From: Gnetum montanum
Taxonomy: Eukaryota; Streptophyta; Gnetopsida; Gnetales; Gnetaceae
DNA: 64,000 bases
Assembly (NCBI GenBank): GCA_015680685.1
Contig: MNCI01022611.1
Span: forward strand, 2,027,393 to 2,091,392
Direction of reading: 5' to 3'
Position 1 is the first letter of the stretch, and each line of letters begins with the position of its first letter. Below, one piece after another: positions 47,253 to 58,956 of this stretch. Below the pieces are notes generated by a model. That model searched no databases and was not told where the DNA came from. It worked only from the letters and a program-made list of their open reading frames with translations. Made by a program: the position numbers and the translations under genes.

Positions 47253-48659
47253 AGGTTACCTTATCCACAAGGTAACCCAAGGTAGTTCCACCAACCCTTA
47301 ACGTATTATCCAAGTGTAACTCCACCACAGCCCATCGGACAACATCAGCAGTGGCAATACCCATAGTCATGGGGGATGCCACCGCCAACACAATAGTAGC
47401 CTTACCGGCAGCCTGATCCTTATGGTTATTATGTGTAGCAGCCGATTTCTCCAAGTGACTCTATGGATCACGCAACCCCCAACTGTCACTACCAAGTTCA
47501 GGAGTACTTTAGAAGGACTCCTTCTCCTCTAGGAGACATCTCACACTCATCCCATCCTCCTAATCCATCTGCACCTCTTCCACCACAAGTAGTTCCCATA
47601 ACACCTCCTGCCCCAATAATGCAAGGGGAACTTCCTCCTCAACTGCAGCAACGTCATGCTGCGAGAGCTATAAATATCCAACCTGCTGCTGGTTCTGACA
47701 ACTATAAAAAGAGAAGACCTTACTTCAGAACTAAAATCCCATACAAACTCTTGCAACAACAAGTGATTGAGGCCATGTACACTCCTCCACCATCTAACAC
47801 TTCGGAGCACCCTTCAGTCCAACAGAGCATAACGCATACGGTTATGTTAATGCATACCATAACCGACTATATCAAGGTAGGCCACCTTCCCAGGAAACTA
47901 ACTGACCTTGGGAGTCCCTTAATCTATTTTTAGATTTCCAAAAATAAACCACATAGGGCTCTTCTTGACTCAGGTTCCAGAGTCAACTTAATTTCACGAG
48001 AGATGTATCACGCCTGGAACCTGCCCCAACTCAAGAAGAGCAACATTCTACTAGAGCTAGCGGACCAGTCCATCACCATTCCCTTGGGATTGGTGGAGGA
48101 CATCATTACCACTGTGTGTGGTTGGTCTTACCTAGCTGATTTTCTAGTGATCGATGTGAACAACAATGAAGGGGACTTCCCGATTATAATGGGAAGGGCA
48201 TGGCTAAGTACAGTAGATGCATGCCTTAGGATCCATGATCTTTCCTTGGAAATCTCTAAGATAAACATATGTGGAAAGATCAAAAAGAGGAAAGTTTTAT
48301 GCATCACATACAATGATTCATCGAGTGATGACATGGAGGAAATGCCTCCATGTAACAGGTGTGCCCAGGAAACATTGAAACAAAGATGCTTGTATGTAGC
48401 AATCACACAAGAAGTAGTAGACACCCCGTGGTTGACAGCTCGAAGGAGCAAAAAAATGTGCATGGAACGAATTGAGGAAACCCATACCCATAACGAAGGC
48501 ATAGATACATTGAAATATGAGTGTCGCCAACTTCCACCCCTCAACCTAAGAACATCAGTTGGGAGAAGTTGGGCACTTCTACAAAATTCAAACAAACACT
48601 CATTATTTCGGATCTCTTCCTTACAACTCAGTCATGGGGGAGATGGCCACCTATGCTAA
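47253..48659 (+). pseudogene. E3 protease with proline-rich linker
   Basis: Same frame as the end of gag. A proline- and glutamine-rich linker with stops covers 47,253-47,800. The retropepsin is at about 47,937-48,260: RALLDSGSRVNLIS holds the catalytic DSG (47,964-48,005), then SITIPLGLVEDI, YLADFLVIDVNNNEGDFPII and MGRAWLSTVDA as the family GR-x-L end. A single TAG at 47,931 separates linker and protease. Coding ends at 48,659, just before where E0 continues into RT. The active-site residues are intact. Confidence 0.87.
48630..48640 (+). other. AGTCATGGGGG copy 1 (internal polypurine run)
   Basis: Immediately after the protease frame. E0 has the matching run after its integrase (1,411-1,430). 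Further copies in E3 at 49,860-49,870 and 50,430-50,440. Confidence 0.7.
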
Positions 48660-50429
48660 TCATATGGGGCCCTCAGTTCTTTTAAGGTTTTTTTTTACAT
48701 GTTTTTGTTTTACAACATTTTTTTTATTTTACACATTTTTGTTTTACAAATTTCTTTAACTCTTCTACTTTTTGTTTTACAAATTTCTTTAAATTTTCTC
48801 ATTTTTTTTTTACATCATCGTTATACTTTTTCAATTTGTGTGTGTGTGTGTGTGATCCAACCTGTAAGTTTGTCCCATAATAAGTGTTCNTCCCCTTTCT
48901 AATAAGAACTTTAACGAATTGGTGACTGGGGATTTCTCAAACTAAGGAAGGACTCATGGATTGAAAAGGATGTGACTTCAAAGGAACTTGATGCTTTTGT
49001 ATTCGTCATTCTCTTGGGTTCTTGAATGTTTCTTCTTGAGTTTTCTGTCATTCCAATGTTACCCAATTATCGGACGCTGAGATAATAAAAATAAGAATTC
49101 TTTGCATGTTGTGGTTCTCACACATACAAACACAAAACACAAAAAAAAAACAAACCAAGTGAGAATTCAAAGCACACCCCTTAGAAGAATAACCTTGGGC
49201 TACAAGCACTGGTTATGGAACCAAAAGTGTTCCCTCTAACTAAGGCCCTTCTCACTTCCCATTCTCTCCTTTGTTTCATTGGAATGGTGGTGGCTCTTGG
49301 AGCATGCATTCTTGTTACCCAAGTGGATGGTTTAACCGAATGCATTGATGCGAAGTCACTGGATGTGGTTGGTTTGAGGCCGAAGTTGGAATGAGATTTC
49401 CCAAGTCACATTAATCATCAAACACACAAGGGGTTGTACACAACCTTATTCTTGGGATTCCATTCCATTTCTCTTCTCTCCATCCTTCTCTCCATTGCTC
49501 ACCTCATTGTTGGTTGTATCATTAGTGTATATATTTTGGTTGATGCATTGTTTTCTTTTTGGTAAATTCTTGTGGTTAAGACTTTAACTCTTGTCCCATA
49601 TGACATTCCCAGGGCCTACGGACTCTTTGAATGTGAGTTTGTCAGGGCATTAAGGGCATGAGCCTACTTTGGGGAGGACCCACTAACATTCCTATTTGGA
49701 GCCTTAGTTAAATTCTTTTCCTTAACATTTTGCAATTAATTTTATTTTTGTTCATTTCCATCTTGACATCCACTTGATTGATGCCATAGTTGTCCCTTTT
49801 TATCTATCTTTCTTACTCCTTTTCTTTCTCCATTCTAACACTACTGGAGGTTTGCGATTAGTCATGGGGGTACGGGGCCTAATTTTTTTTATTTTCTCCC
49901 TATCCCGAAATTTTTTGATTTTCTTCCTAACCCCTACACCTTCGGTAGTCATCAGTCACATATTCCCAGATCCATATTAGCCATACCACAACCTAGCCAA
50001 TGAGTTTACACCGAAGCAAGGTATCAATTACATGATGATTCAATTACCCTTGCTAATATATGATTGTGTTGTGTGTGCAGATGATGGACATGCAAACAAC
50101 AGATTGGATCTGGAGCAAACACTTGGAGTGGAGCCGTGCTAGAAGTAGCTATGCAAGGAGCAAGATCGATGGCACACTTACGGATGGACAACGAAGGCAT
50201 AATTTTGGTGTTGGCAGCAGCAACACTTCTTTCTCTCTCTCTTTCTTAGCTGCCAACAAAGGCCTGATTTCATTGTAATAAGGTGTTCACCCCTGTTGTC
50301 ATGAACACCAGTTTTGTCAAGTCTTGTAATAATGATCTGTTCACATGTCATCCCATTAGTTTCATTTCCCTCAATAATTCCATACCTACCTGATATTATT
50401 GTAAGGAACTTGAGAACAAGTTTTCATTC
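48660..50429 (+). other. E3 3' noncoding tail
   Basis: T-rich sequence (48,685-48,830), a (GT)n microsatellite at 48,838-48,855, one undetermined base at 48,890, and a second AGTCATGGGGG (49,860). Short open frames exist but show no domain. The segment 50,060-50,278 stays open for 72 codons with no recognisable similarity. Confidence 0.6.
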
Positions 50430-50440
50430 AGTCATGGGGG
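50430..50440 (+). other. E3 polypurine tract before the 3' LTR
   Basis: AGTCATGGGGG, two bases (TA) before TGATGAGA. The normal plus-strand primer position. Confidence 0.8.
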
Positions 50441-50442
50441 TA

Positions 50443-51411
50443 TGATGAGATGCGATATAGCATGCACCACGATATCGTGTACGCAATATCACATCCCATG
50501 CAATATCGCATACGCGATATCGCATCATCCCCCGCGATATCGCGGTCCACCACCAAATCTATAAATAAGAGGCGGCACTCCCCTCATTTCCCATCCTAGG
50601 CTAGAAGTAGCGAAGCTCTGGCAGATTGATCACCCCAGAGATAGAATATTCTCCATGTGCCCGCAGTAGGAGTCCCCCAAGTGAATGGTTCTTTATCCAA
50701 GGAGCTTTGTACCTGAACGCAAGTTGTGTACGGCTATAAAGACGAGCTTCGTGGATAAACCTTGTAGTACATGGATAGGTTTTCTTACATGTTATTTCTT
50801 ACCTATTGTTAGCGCAGCATGAGTACAACTTGGTTACGAGCATTGATGAATGTGTACAGCTAACCAAGGAATCGGCTACTCATCGTGATTAGATTCTCTC
50901 CCCCCTTATCTCCTAGAACATGGGACGAGTACGACTTGATTACGAGCATCTATAGATGTGTATGGCTAGTCAAGGAATCGATTTCTCATCACACTTAGGC
51001 TAGTTAGGTGCCTCAGTATGACCACTTCGAGCACGTGTGTTACGTGTGGTGATCCCAGTAACAATTAGCGTTTGGTAGCCACAGTTGCATACTTCAGGGT
51101 GTGTACGGTAAGTGGGAACAGATGCTGACACTAGTTAATTTAGACGTAGGACATTAGTTAGAGTTAGTTAGTTTCTCAACCCTTTGCTCTTAGTGTAGAA
51201 GACATAAAACCTGAAAAGACCAAAAAAAATCATATACCTCGAACTTACTTAACCATACACCGTGACAACAACAAGTAAGCCTAGGAAGATAATGAATGAT
51301 TAACCCCAAGTGTTCCATGGGGCGTTTAGGCATTTAGTCTGTGGAGTTTGACCGGATCGCGCGTGCTATGCTCGTTTCGTATGGTTGAGTGTAGGGGTAC
51401 CTCACCACTCA
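50443..51411 (+). repeat. E3 3' LTR
   Basis: 969 bp, TGATGAGATGCGATATAG...CACCACTCA. Partner of 44,203-45,190. The last three bases TCA are absent; the flank continues CTTGG. Confidence 0.92.
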
Positions 51412-51701
51412 CTTGGTAATATGGTCCTACTAGTTCAAGCCCTAGTTTCATTAGAGCTTCCATGAACATTAAAAGAATAGAACGATCAAGATTTAATACA
51501 ATGTTGTCCTCAAAATTCATCCAACATAGTTTTTCATCTTGATGGAGTATAAAGTTGAAGTCCAATTAATAGAAATCCAAATGTGCATGTAAAAACCTTT
51601 AGTTGTTGAGGTTTCTCACTAACATTTCTTCTAGTTCTATCATGTTGCTGGTTAGAGTTATTGATAAGTAGTGGTGAATCATTCCTACTAGAATATGACA
51701 T
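51412..51701 (-). pseudogene. E0 gag N-terminal remnant
   Basis: ATG at 51,701 on the minus strand (MSYSSRNDSP). After a frame change, FNFILHQDEKLCW and NIVLNLDRSILLMF match E3's FTFVLHQDEQLRW and NIVLPLDQSISRML (45,478-45,570). It stops at the E3 junction after GPYYQ and resumes at 44,202. Confidence 0.86.
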
Positions 51702-51849
51702 CTTAGTTTATTTTATATTGCATTCCTTAATAAAATATTATTATTATTAATTTTATGAAAGATTCTACATTAGTTATTTTATTTATATTTTACAATGACC
51801 TGATATGATCTCACTATCTAATAGTACTTGACACACTTAGCTAAAATGA

Positions 51850-51869
51850 GTCCTTATTAATGGTTCCAA
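51850..51869 (-). other. E0 primer-binding site, decayed tRNA-Asp type
   Basis: The plus strand reads GTCCTTATTAATGGTTCCAA; an intact site would read GTCCTCGGCAACGGCGCCAA. Of eight differences nearly all are C-to-T or G-to-A/T. It lies directly against the LTR edge at 51,870, which fixes E0's 5' end. Confidence 0.72.
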
Positions 51870-52790
51870 TAACGAGTAGTGGATATTCCCTACACCCAAC
51901 CATACAAATCATTGAATTCCATGACTCTATTTACCTAAGTAGCTAGTATCATTAGATGATAAAGATATGGTCTGCTGATCATTGTCTTCCAAATCAACAC
52001 TTGTATCAATCTATGAGTATGGTTGAGTGTAATTAAGGTGTAAGATATTCATTTTTATAATTTTTATTACTTTCTATATGTGAAAAATAATTATATAAAA
52101 GAAGGTTTAATATTTAAAGTAACTAAACTTCCCTAAACATGGAGCATCCATTTCCACTTTCCATACATATCTTGATAGTGTATTAATACTATTGGGTTAC
52201 TAAGTATCTACTATTGCATCTACCTAGCATCCACCTCTAGGATTACTAAGCATTAATATATTATACTCAAATTAGTCATACTCATGTTAATTATAATGTA
52301 TAATATTAAAGGTTTCATAATGGAAACGTAAATTTCATTCAAGGTAAATTATTAAAAAATAAAGTTAAACTAATCCAAGTGCTACAATAGATGAAAGAAA
52401 TATTAATTCTATTGTCATTAATGTAATTGTGTCTAGGCACATCTTGCACTCAAATAAAATGCCATACAATCACTTCAATCCATGCTATGGGCACTTAGAG
52501 GAAAAATTTTACTAACTTCTACAAAACGAAATTGCAAGAGTTTGGCTAAGGTAGTGACTGACTGGTGCCATAAATGTGATGAATGTGCACATTTATATAG
52601 GTCATGACTACATCAATGTTGATGCACATGCATCAATGCATCCTAAGATGTATCAATGGGGCTATGTCAATGGCCATGCATTGATGTAGTCATCTTATTC
52701 ACATTTCATCAATGTCTAAGCATTGATGTAAAGGGATAAATGTTTTCGTACATGCCTAAGAAATTGAGTAATTAGTACATGCATATTCTT
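51870..52790 (-). repeat. E0 5' LTR
   Basis: The left edge TAACGAGTAGTGGATATTCC aligns with the reverse complement of the E3-family LTR end (TGATGAGTGGTGAGGTACCC). TACACCCAACCATACAAAT follows, as in the family. TATA-like complement at 52,592-52,599 and a U3 palindrome cluster at 52,611-52,728. The right edge is not clear (somewhere in 52,710-52,860). Confidence 0.72.
52611..52728 (-). repeat. Cluster of CATCAATG/CATTGATG in E0 U3
   Basis: About eight copies in 120 bp in both orientations (52,611, 52,631 and 52,721 among them). CATTGATG and CATCAATG are the two single CpG-decay products of the palindrome CATCGATG. Confidence 0.75.
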
Positions 52791-52859
52791 CAAAATCCAT
52801 TAAATAGTCATTCAAGAATGATCTTTTCTTTCTACATGGATCCCATGAGTGACATATCC

Positions 52860-53060
52860 AAAACTTCCTTTGTTATTCAAATGGGATTATCTTAATATGA
52901 TTCCACTTCATCCATTTATGTGAACCCATTAAGATCCAAAATTTCCTTTTTAATTAACCTTTCTTTCCATGATTCTAATGCATCCACTTCTTAGAATTTT
53001 CATAGAGCTTTATTCATCATTGATATGGCAACTCATTATGATCAAGCTCATATGTGGTCC
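52860..53060. other. No feature seen
   Basis: AT-rich sequence between the E0 LTR and the protease-like fragment. I see no coding or repeat signal. Confidence 0.4.
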
Positions 53061-53922
53061 AATCCCAGTTTAAACTATCCCCCATCTTTCTTCAATATCA
53101 TCTCACCTTCTAAGGAACACTATTTGACATTATAGGAGGTTCTCAAATTCATCAATATTGTATCAAACATCTAGCTTTTTGTTCCTACTATCCCATCAGT
53201 GCTCAAAGTCCCATGGTATGAGGCTGACTATTTGATCTTTAAGGAAGAAAAAATTAAGAAAAATACTATGATGGGTGTTGTCTATTAAATTTCTATCTAC
53301 ATTATGATACAAATGATGGATAATGTGATGCTATCTTTGGTACACATGAACAATGGATTCATGATCAACATTATTTCATGGATCATTGTTGAGCATCTCG
53401 ACCTAGAAAAATAGATTATATACTTCAACTATAACTTCTCTCTTATTTTTTTTGGGGATGTTAAGGTAAAAATCCTAGGAGTAATTAAATTACCTTTCTC
53501 AATAAGAATTTCTATTTTCTCTAAGGTAGTCTTTACAATTATTAGAGATTCATCAAATATAAATTGTATTCTAGGTAGATTTTAGTTAGCTTATCATCAT
53601 GATATCTCTTCCATTGTACATCAAAAAATTTACTTTCCATGCAAAGATATGAAAGTAGTTATTCATGTAGGTCCCTAAGTGTCAATTATTTTCCATCTTG
53701 ATTTCATAGAAGAAACTAATTTGGAATTCCAACTTGTAATTATAGGACAAAATGTGATTAAAAAAGTCAACATATCTAAAGCTAACATCCCCATGTCATC
53801 TAGCACATATGAGTTCATTATTTAGGATATGATAAACATGGAATAGTTGAATAAATCAAAACCATGATGGATCCTACTAGATCATAGTCTAGAAGCTTAT
53901 TTCTAAGGCATCACCACTACAA
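53060..53922 (+). pseudogene. Gypsy protease fragment, plus strand
   Basis: Reads GVIKLPFSIRISIFSKVVF, CILGRF(stop)LAYHHDISSIVHQK and IYFPCKD over about 53,470-53,650. This matches the C-terminal half of a Tat-type protease (LGRPWL...SxxHQKxxFP). Flanking text is coding-like but unassigned. It is cut at 53,922 by the LTR of E4. Confidence 0.6.
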
Positions 53923-54475
53923 TGGTTACATCTCTCCCTCTCTCTTTTACTTATTTTTATTTATTCTCTATTTAGAATTTACATGTGTGAGACATCCTAT
54001 TCCTAGATGTCACATATAAATGATGTTTCATCAATGATAACTTGAATAACATGCTTTAAATAGAACAATGGCACTTTGAATTAATAGAGAAAAAGAAAAA
54101 TAACTTTATTAATGATTGTAATAATAGGAACAATGTTAACACAAGAATCCTTTGAGTCATCTTCTAGCAAGACTTAGGACCTTTAGAGGCAATCTAGCAT
54201 TGCTATCATGGTTAGGCCATAAAATTAAAGGGGTGACTAGTCCCTTAGTTTCCCTCTTTACCTAGCTCTCATTACTTATTAATTATTGGATTTGCAACTC
54301 TATGTTGACACAACCTATAAGTTCCTAATCTTAAATGCCATATGTCAAACCTCAAAATGTAGACCATAAATGATTACAAATCCGTATAATGAGACATTCC
54401 TTCATCTAAAAATTACTTATATTATTTACATATTATAATACAACTCTGCTCCATAATTAGGAATGAAATATTACA
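53923..54475 (-). repeat. E4 3' LTR (probable)
   Basis: Minus strand TGTAATATTTCATTCC...GATGTAACCA, 553 bp, starting directly after a G-rich polypurine run. No partner LTR was found on the right. Left flank TACAA could be a target duplication; I did not find its mate. Confidence 0.55.
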
Positions 54476-54477
54476 AT

Positions 54478-54488
54478 CTACCCCCCTA
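54478..54488 (-). other. E4 polypurine tract
   Basis: Minus strand CTTAGGGGGGTAGAT just before TGTAATA, in the usual chromovirus position after the stop of pol. Confidence 0.65.
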
Positions 54489-54489
54489 A

Positions 54490-57400
54490 GAATCTTATAA
54501 ATCCTCAAGGTCCTCTTCAATATCCAATGACTCAAAAGATATATTCTCCATTTTCTTCTCATCCTTGATTCCATTATTATTATTATCATCTATACAAAAA
54601 TACCTAAATTAGTTCCTAATATTTATTCAACTTAATAATTAAGTTTATTGATTATCATTATGTTAAAAAAAGATGAGGAGAAGAGTTTAGGATGAACTTC
54701 TTGTTTTTCCACATTTCTTTATCATAGTTTGACCATTGCACATGTACTATTATAATAGTTTCATTTTGAAGCTTTTTTACTTTGATCTTTGACAGCTATA
54801 AATTTAACTTTGAAACTTACATTTGATCTTAGGGGTAGTTTATTCCAATTCACTATATAGAATATGTCATTTGTATAGAATTTCTTTAATAGACTAACAT
54901 GCAAGACAAAATGGACTTTTAGGTTTTCGAGGAGGCTTAGTCCATATGCTACTTCGCCAATTTGTTCTAAAATTTCAATGGATTCATAGCATTGAGGGAA
55001 AAATTTAATGTAATTTCCTAACATTAGGAAACATCTTGTTGACTTGATCCTCAAAAATACTTGTTCTTCTATTTGGAACTCCTTTCCAAGGTGATGTTCA
55101 TTCACATATCCTTTGTATATATCTTCGATTGGTCATATTTTTGGTTTACTTTGGTGACAATATTTTCAATAATCTTTAATTCTTTCTCTTTCCATTCCAC
55201 TCTTAACATAGAATCAGCCCAAGTTAATGGTGTTTGACCATTTCATCCATAGAAAACATTAAAAGGCATCCTATGAATTGATTCTTAATAATTTTATTAT
55301 AGGTAGATTCTACCAAGTTCATGTAATTTTCCCAAGTTCTATATCTACTCTTGACATAGCTCTTTAAAATATGTTCCAAATTTTAGTTAACGCATTCAAT
55401 TTGGCCATTCATTTTAGGATGGTACACCATCCTAAAGTTTATTAAGTATCCAATTTCTTGAAACTTTTTTGCAAAAATTTTAAAATAAACTTCAAATTTC
55501 ATGATGACATGATTGATTTAAAGCATCAATATAATCAAAATTTTTTGGGCTTCCTCCTTTGTCATGTTGGTAGTTTTTAAGGGTATGAATTGATTCATAT
55601 CTTATAGTTGATATACAACTACCAAGATTGAATCATTCTATGTCTTAGTCACTAACAACCCTATAATGAAGTTCATAGTAACATCCTCTAAATTCCATTT
55701 TGTAACTTCTAATAGTTGTAATAGGCCATTTGGTTTGGTTTGGTTTGTTCAACCATTATTCTTTGACACATTTTTTGTGTATTCAAGAATTTTTCTTCAT
55801 TCTAGGTTAAAAATAAAGCTTATGCAACATAAAATAAGTCTTAATCTAACCAAAATGCCTCATGTATGGAACTTCATATAGTTTGCTAAATAACTTATGT
55901 CTATAGTTCCTTCTAGGATACATACTCTTTCTTCTTTCATCAACATTCCTTATGAGGAAAGATGGTAATTGGATTCAGAGGTTATACTAGGTGATATCCT
56001 CTTGAAATAAGGATCTTTCTATATCTTCTTTTTAATTTCTTCTTCCATAGGAGTTGTCCCAACATAAGTCATTAAGCTTTACATTTGGCTATGAGCATTA
56101 GTCACTACATTTTAATTTTCTAGGATATACTTGATTTCAAAATTATACACTACAAGTAATTCAACTTACCTATATTATTTTGTATTTAAAATTAATTGTC
56201 TCTAGGCATTTAAAATTTTTTAATAGGTTTTTAAAGAAAATATTTTTCCATAAAGATAATTTCTAATAACACTAGATCATGACTTAAATAATTTACCTTG
56301 GCTCCTTGTAATTTACAAGATTCAAAATATATCACCTTATCTTCTTATGAGAGAACTCCTTTGATTTTCACTTTATAGGCATCTATAGATACTTATAATA
56401 ATAGAATTTTATATAGAATCCTTAAAATAGGGGCTATTGTTAAAAGAATATTTAATCTTTAAAATACTTTGTTATACTTTTCATCAAAATTAAACACAAA
56501 TTTCTCTTACAAAAGGTTAAAGATGCTAATACAGTAGAGTAATCTTTTATAAAGAGATGATAAAATCTAGCTAGAACAAACAAAGTATAGCTTATTATAT
56601 CATCCTTCAATATTGGCCACTCTCTAACAACACTTACTTTAGAGGAATCTAATTAAAATATTTGTTTTGTTGTAATATGGCCAAGGTAAGATACTTCTTC
56701 CTTAAAGAATTCAACTTTAGTCAATTTAGCATTTAATTGATTTTATCTTAAAATATCCATAGTAATTTTGAAATGATCAACATGTTCCTCTCTTGTATTA
56801 TAATAGACTAGTATATTATCCATAAACATAATGAGAAATTTACCTAAGTATTATTAGAAAACGTTATTCATCAAGGTCATAAATGTTATGGGTGTATTTT
56901 TTAGTCTAAATGGCATTACTACAAATTTGTAAAATCTCTATCCTGTTTTGAGTGTAGTTTTCTTGATATCTTTTCCAATAATTCTTATTTGGTAATAACC
57001 AAATTTCAAATCAATTTTAGAAAAGTGGCATACTATTGTCAGTTGGTCAAATAGGTCATTAATTATAGGTAATGGATAGGTATTTTTAGCATTACTTTGT
57101 TTAATGCCCTATAGTTAATACATAGTCTTAAATCCATCTTTCTTCTTAGAAAACAAGACTATTTCTTTCCAAGGTAAAATTATAAAATGTATTTCTCCTT
57201 CATTTAATAATTCATCTAATTATACATTGAATTCTTTCAGTTCTAAGGTGGAAAACCTATAAGAAGTTTTGATACTAGCTCTTCTATTAGAAAGATATCA
57301 ATCACATGTTCTATGTCTACTTGGGGTGGTAATTCCTTAGTTTCATTGAACACTAAATTTTTATATTTCTTAAGTTCTTTTGAAAGTTTAATATCTTTAG

Positions 57401-57960
57401 GCTTTTTAAGTTAAGTTACTTTTATCATGAGCACAGTAACACCTTTCCTAATGAGTCTTTTGGCCTATTTGGTAATTATGTTATGAATGATCTTTTTTAA
57501 TCCTATCCACCTTAGAACCTTAACACTATTAGTGGTTGGTACTTTTAATACATGGATCCCAAAGTAAATTTTAACATTAAATTTCTAGAGGAATGATATT
57601 TCTAGAATCACATCTATATCTCCTAATTCCACTTTGAAAAATACATCAGAAAAAGAAAGTTCATGATGAGTGAACTTGATTTCACCATGCATGGTATACT
57701 TACTCATAGTCGTTCCATCTACAAGTTCAATTTTAAAAACTTTCTTTGAAGGTAAGATTACATTTAGTTTTACCTAATTTTTATGAAATAAAATTATCAC
57801 TAGCACCACTATCAATTAAAAATTTGACCTTCTTACCTTTAATAAGTCCTTCAAAAATAAGAAAGGTAAATTGAGATTTCTACAATCCTAAATTAGCTTA
57901 TGCTAAAATTTTCTTCACTATAGCTAAAGTGGTTTGTTGGTCTTTTTTTTTAGTCATACT
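54490..57960 (-). pseudogene. E4 chromovirus protease-RT-RNase H-integrase remnant
   Basis: Right to left. Protease LIDSGASDNFIS near 57,830-57,795 (catalytic DSG kept). RT at about 57,150-56,700 with VVMPFRLKNTPITFMTLMNN and FMDNILVYYN (catalytic FMDD changed). RNase H about 56,600-56,100. Integrase core about 55,750-55,480: GLLQLLEV, VTMNFIIGL (first Asp changed to Asn), NDSILVVVYQL. C-terminal integrase at 55,105-54,761: EEQVFLRIKS, LKVHFVLHVSLLKKF. A chromodomain-like end follows, VHVQWSNYDKEMWK (about 54,750-54,700). These signatures are chromoviral (Tekay/Del type). Confidence 0.86.
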
Positions 57961-58956
57961 TCTATTAAGCTTCTAGTTCCTATATAGATTTCTTTGAAGG
58001 ATGGATCATTGTTTTTGATAGTCCTACTTAATGTGGTCTTTACTGAAATTGAGACAACTAGTTTGAAATTTCATAACTAGTGTTTCTTTCCAATTGCTTG
58101 CTGTAAGAGTGCATTTCTTAACAAGTTCAACTCTTCATAATCCTTAGCAATTCTATAGGTCTCATCCATCATCATGGATTATGGAAACATGTCAAAGAGT
58201 GTAATTAGGTTGAAAATCCACTAATAAATTTGAAGGCCAACTCATTTTCATCGTCATGGCTTACATACCTTGATAGATTACAAAACTATTTATAATAATC
58301 CTCTACTAATCATCAACCCAATCTTAGCAAGTCAAATCACATCTTATAATCCTTAAGAAAGGAATTTGGCACAAATTTTTGTTCAAAATTTTAGTAACAA
58401 ACATGCTAGTTTTTTATCAATCCTTGGACCTTTAGAACATTCCACCATGTTGTGGCAAGTTCTCTTAGATATAAAGAGATAACTTCTAAACATTCTTGAC
58501 TTGATAGGCTTAAAATCTAAAAGTAGTTCTCCATAATATTAATCCAATCTATTGCTTTAACATTGGATCTTGGGGCTTCATCATAATGGTCAACTTTTAC
58601 AATTTTATCCTATACATAAAGTATTAATTCTCTATGTGGGGTTGGCTAGTTTTCATAGTTCTATTCCTACAATCTCGATCTTCATCCTTGAAATGGACTT
58701 TCATCCCCTTAACATCTAATTAGTGGAGATTGCTCTTTATAGTTATCTTACGATTGGAATTGGTCTTGATAATAATCTATGGGTTGGTGTTTATTTTGGT
58801 TTTTAGATTGCATTAAATGATCTATCAACTATCTAGTAAAGTATACAAACAAATCCATCATTCCTTGGACATTGGACCATTTTCCTTCCGAGTTATCAGA
58901 CAAATTACAAATATCCTCCAACATATCTTGCATATGATTTACAACTACTTTATTAC
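57961..58956 (-). pseudogene. E4 gag remnant, part
   Basis: Between protease and the solo LTR. A degraded knuckle near 58,060-58,015 reads SKDHIK(stop)D, the remains of CxxCGKDH..DC. The upstream gag core is hard to read because of frame changes. It continues beyond the solo LTR at 59,918. Confidence 0.55.

Larger units (their letters stand above)
44203..51411 (+). mobile_element. E3: non-autonomous gag-protease LTR element nested in E0
   Basis: 7.2 kb. LTRs 44,203-45,190 and 50,443-51,411, PBS for tRNA-Asp, gag, protease, then directly a polypurine run and a 1.8-kb noncoding tail. There is no RT, RNase H or integrase, so it would depend on a relative. Flanks ACTGG and CTTGG agree at three of five positions; the final TCA of the LTR is missing at the right end. 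LTRs agree at about 92 percent over the 300 bp compared by eye, making E3 younger than E1 and E2. Resembles the TR-GAG class but also encodes a protease. Confidence 0.9.
1..52800 (-). mobile_element. E0: decayed Athila-like Ty3/gypsy element, split by E1 and E3
   Basis: The oldest element in the window, reading right to left. It has a 5' LTR (about 51,870-52,800), a PBS, gag (51,701-51,412, then 44,202-42,880), protease (to 41,545), RT-RNase H-integrase (4,668-1,700) and a 3' tail leaving the window. The two gaps are exactly the insertions E3 (44,203-51,411) and E1 (4,669-41,539). Continuity is shown by reading across E1: with E1 and one CCTCT copy removed, the minus-strand frame gives KKR then CITY, matching the uninterrupted KKRKVLCITYND of E3 (48,280-48,315). 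RT and integrase motifs resemble the Athila lineage (FMDDFS-like, NLWLNW, GIEME). Many stops; not functional. The 3' LTR is outside the window. Confidence 0.88.

Noticed and set aside
48890-48890. The single N as a biological feature
   Set aside because: One undetermined base shortly after a (GT)n run; a sequencing or assembly gap.
50060-50278. 72-codon frame in the E3 tail as an extra E3 protein
   Set aside because: No counterpart seen in E0, no domain, and it lies in the noncoding tail.
44203-51411. E3 as an autonomous element with pol hidden in other frames
   Set aside because: No RT, RNase H or integrase motif exists in any frame between 48,660 and 50,442.
51865-51869. TCCAA as a target duplication of the LTR at 51,870 (a second TCCAA lies at 52,857)
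   Set aside because: The 20 bp to its left align with a decayed tRNA-Asp primer-binding site, and gag of the same orientation follows. It is the inner edge of a 5' LTR, not a solo-LTR flank.
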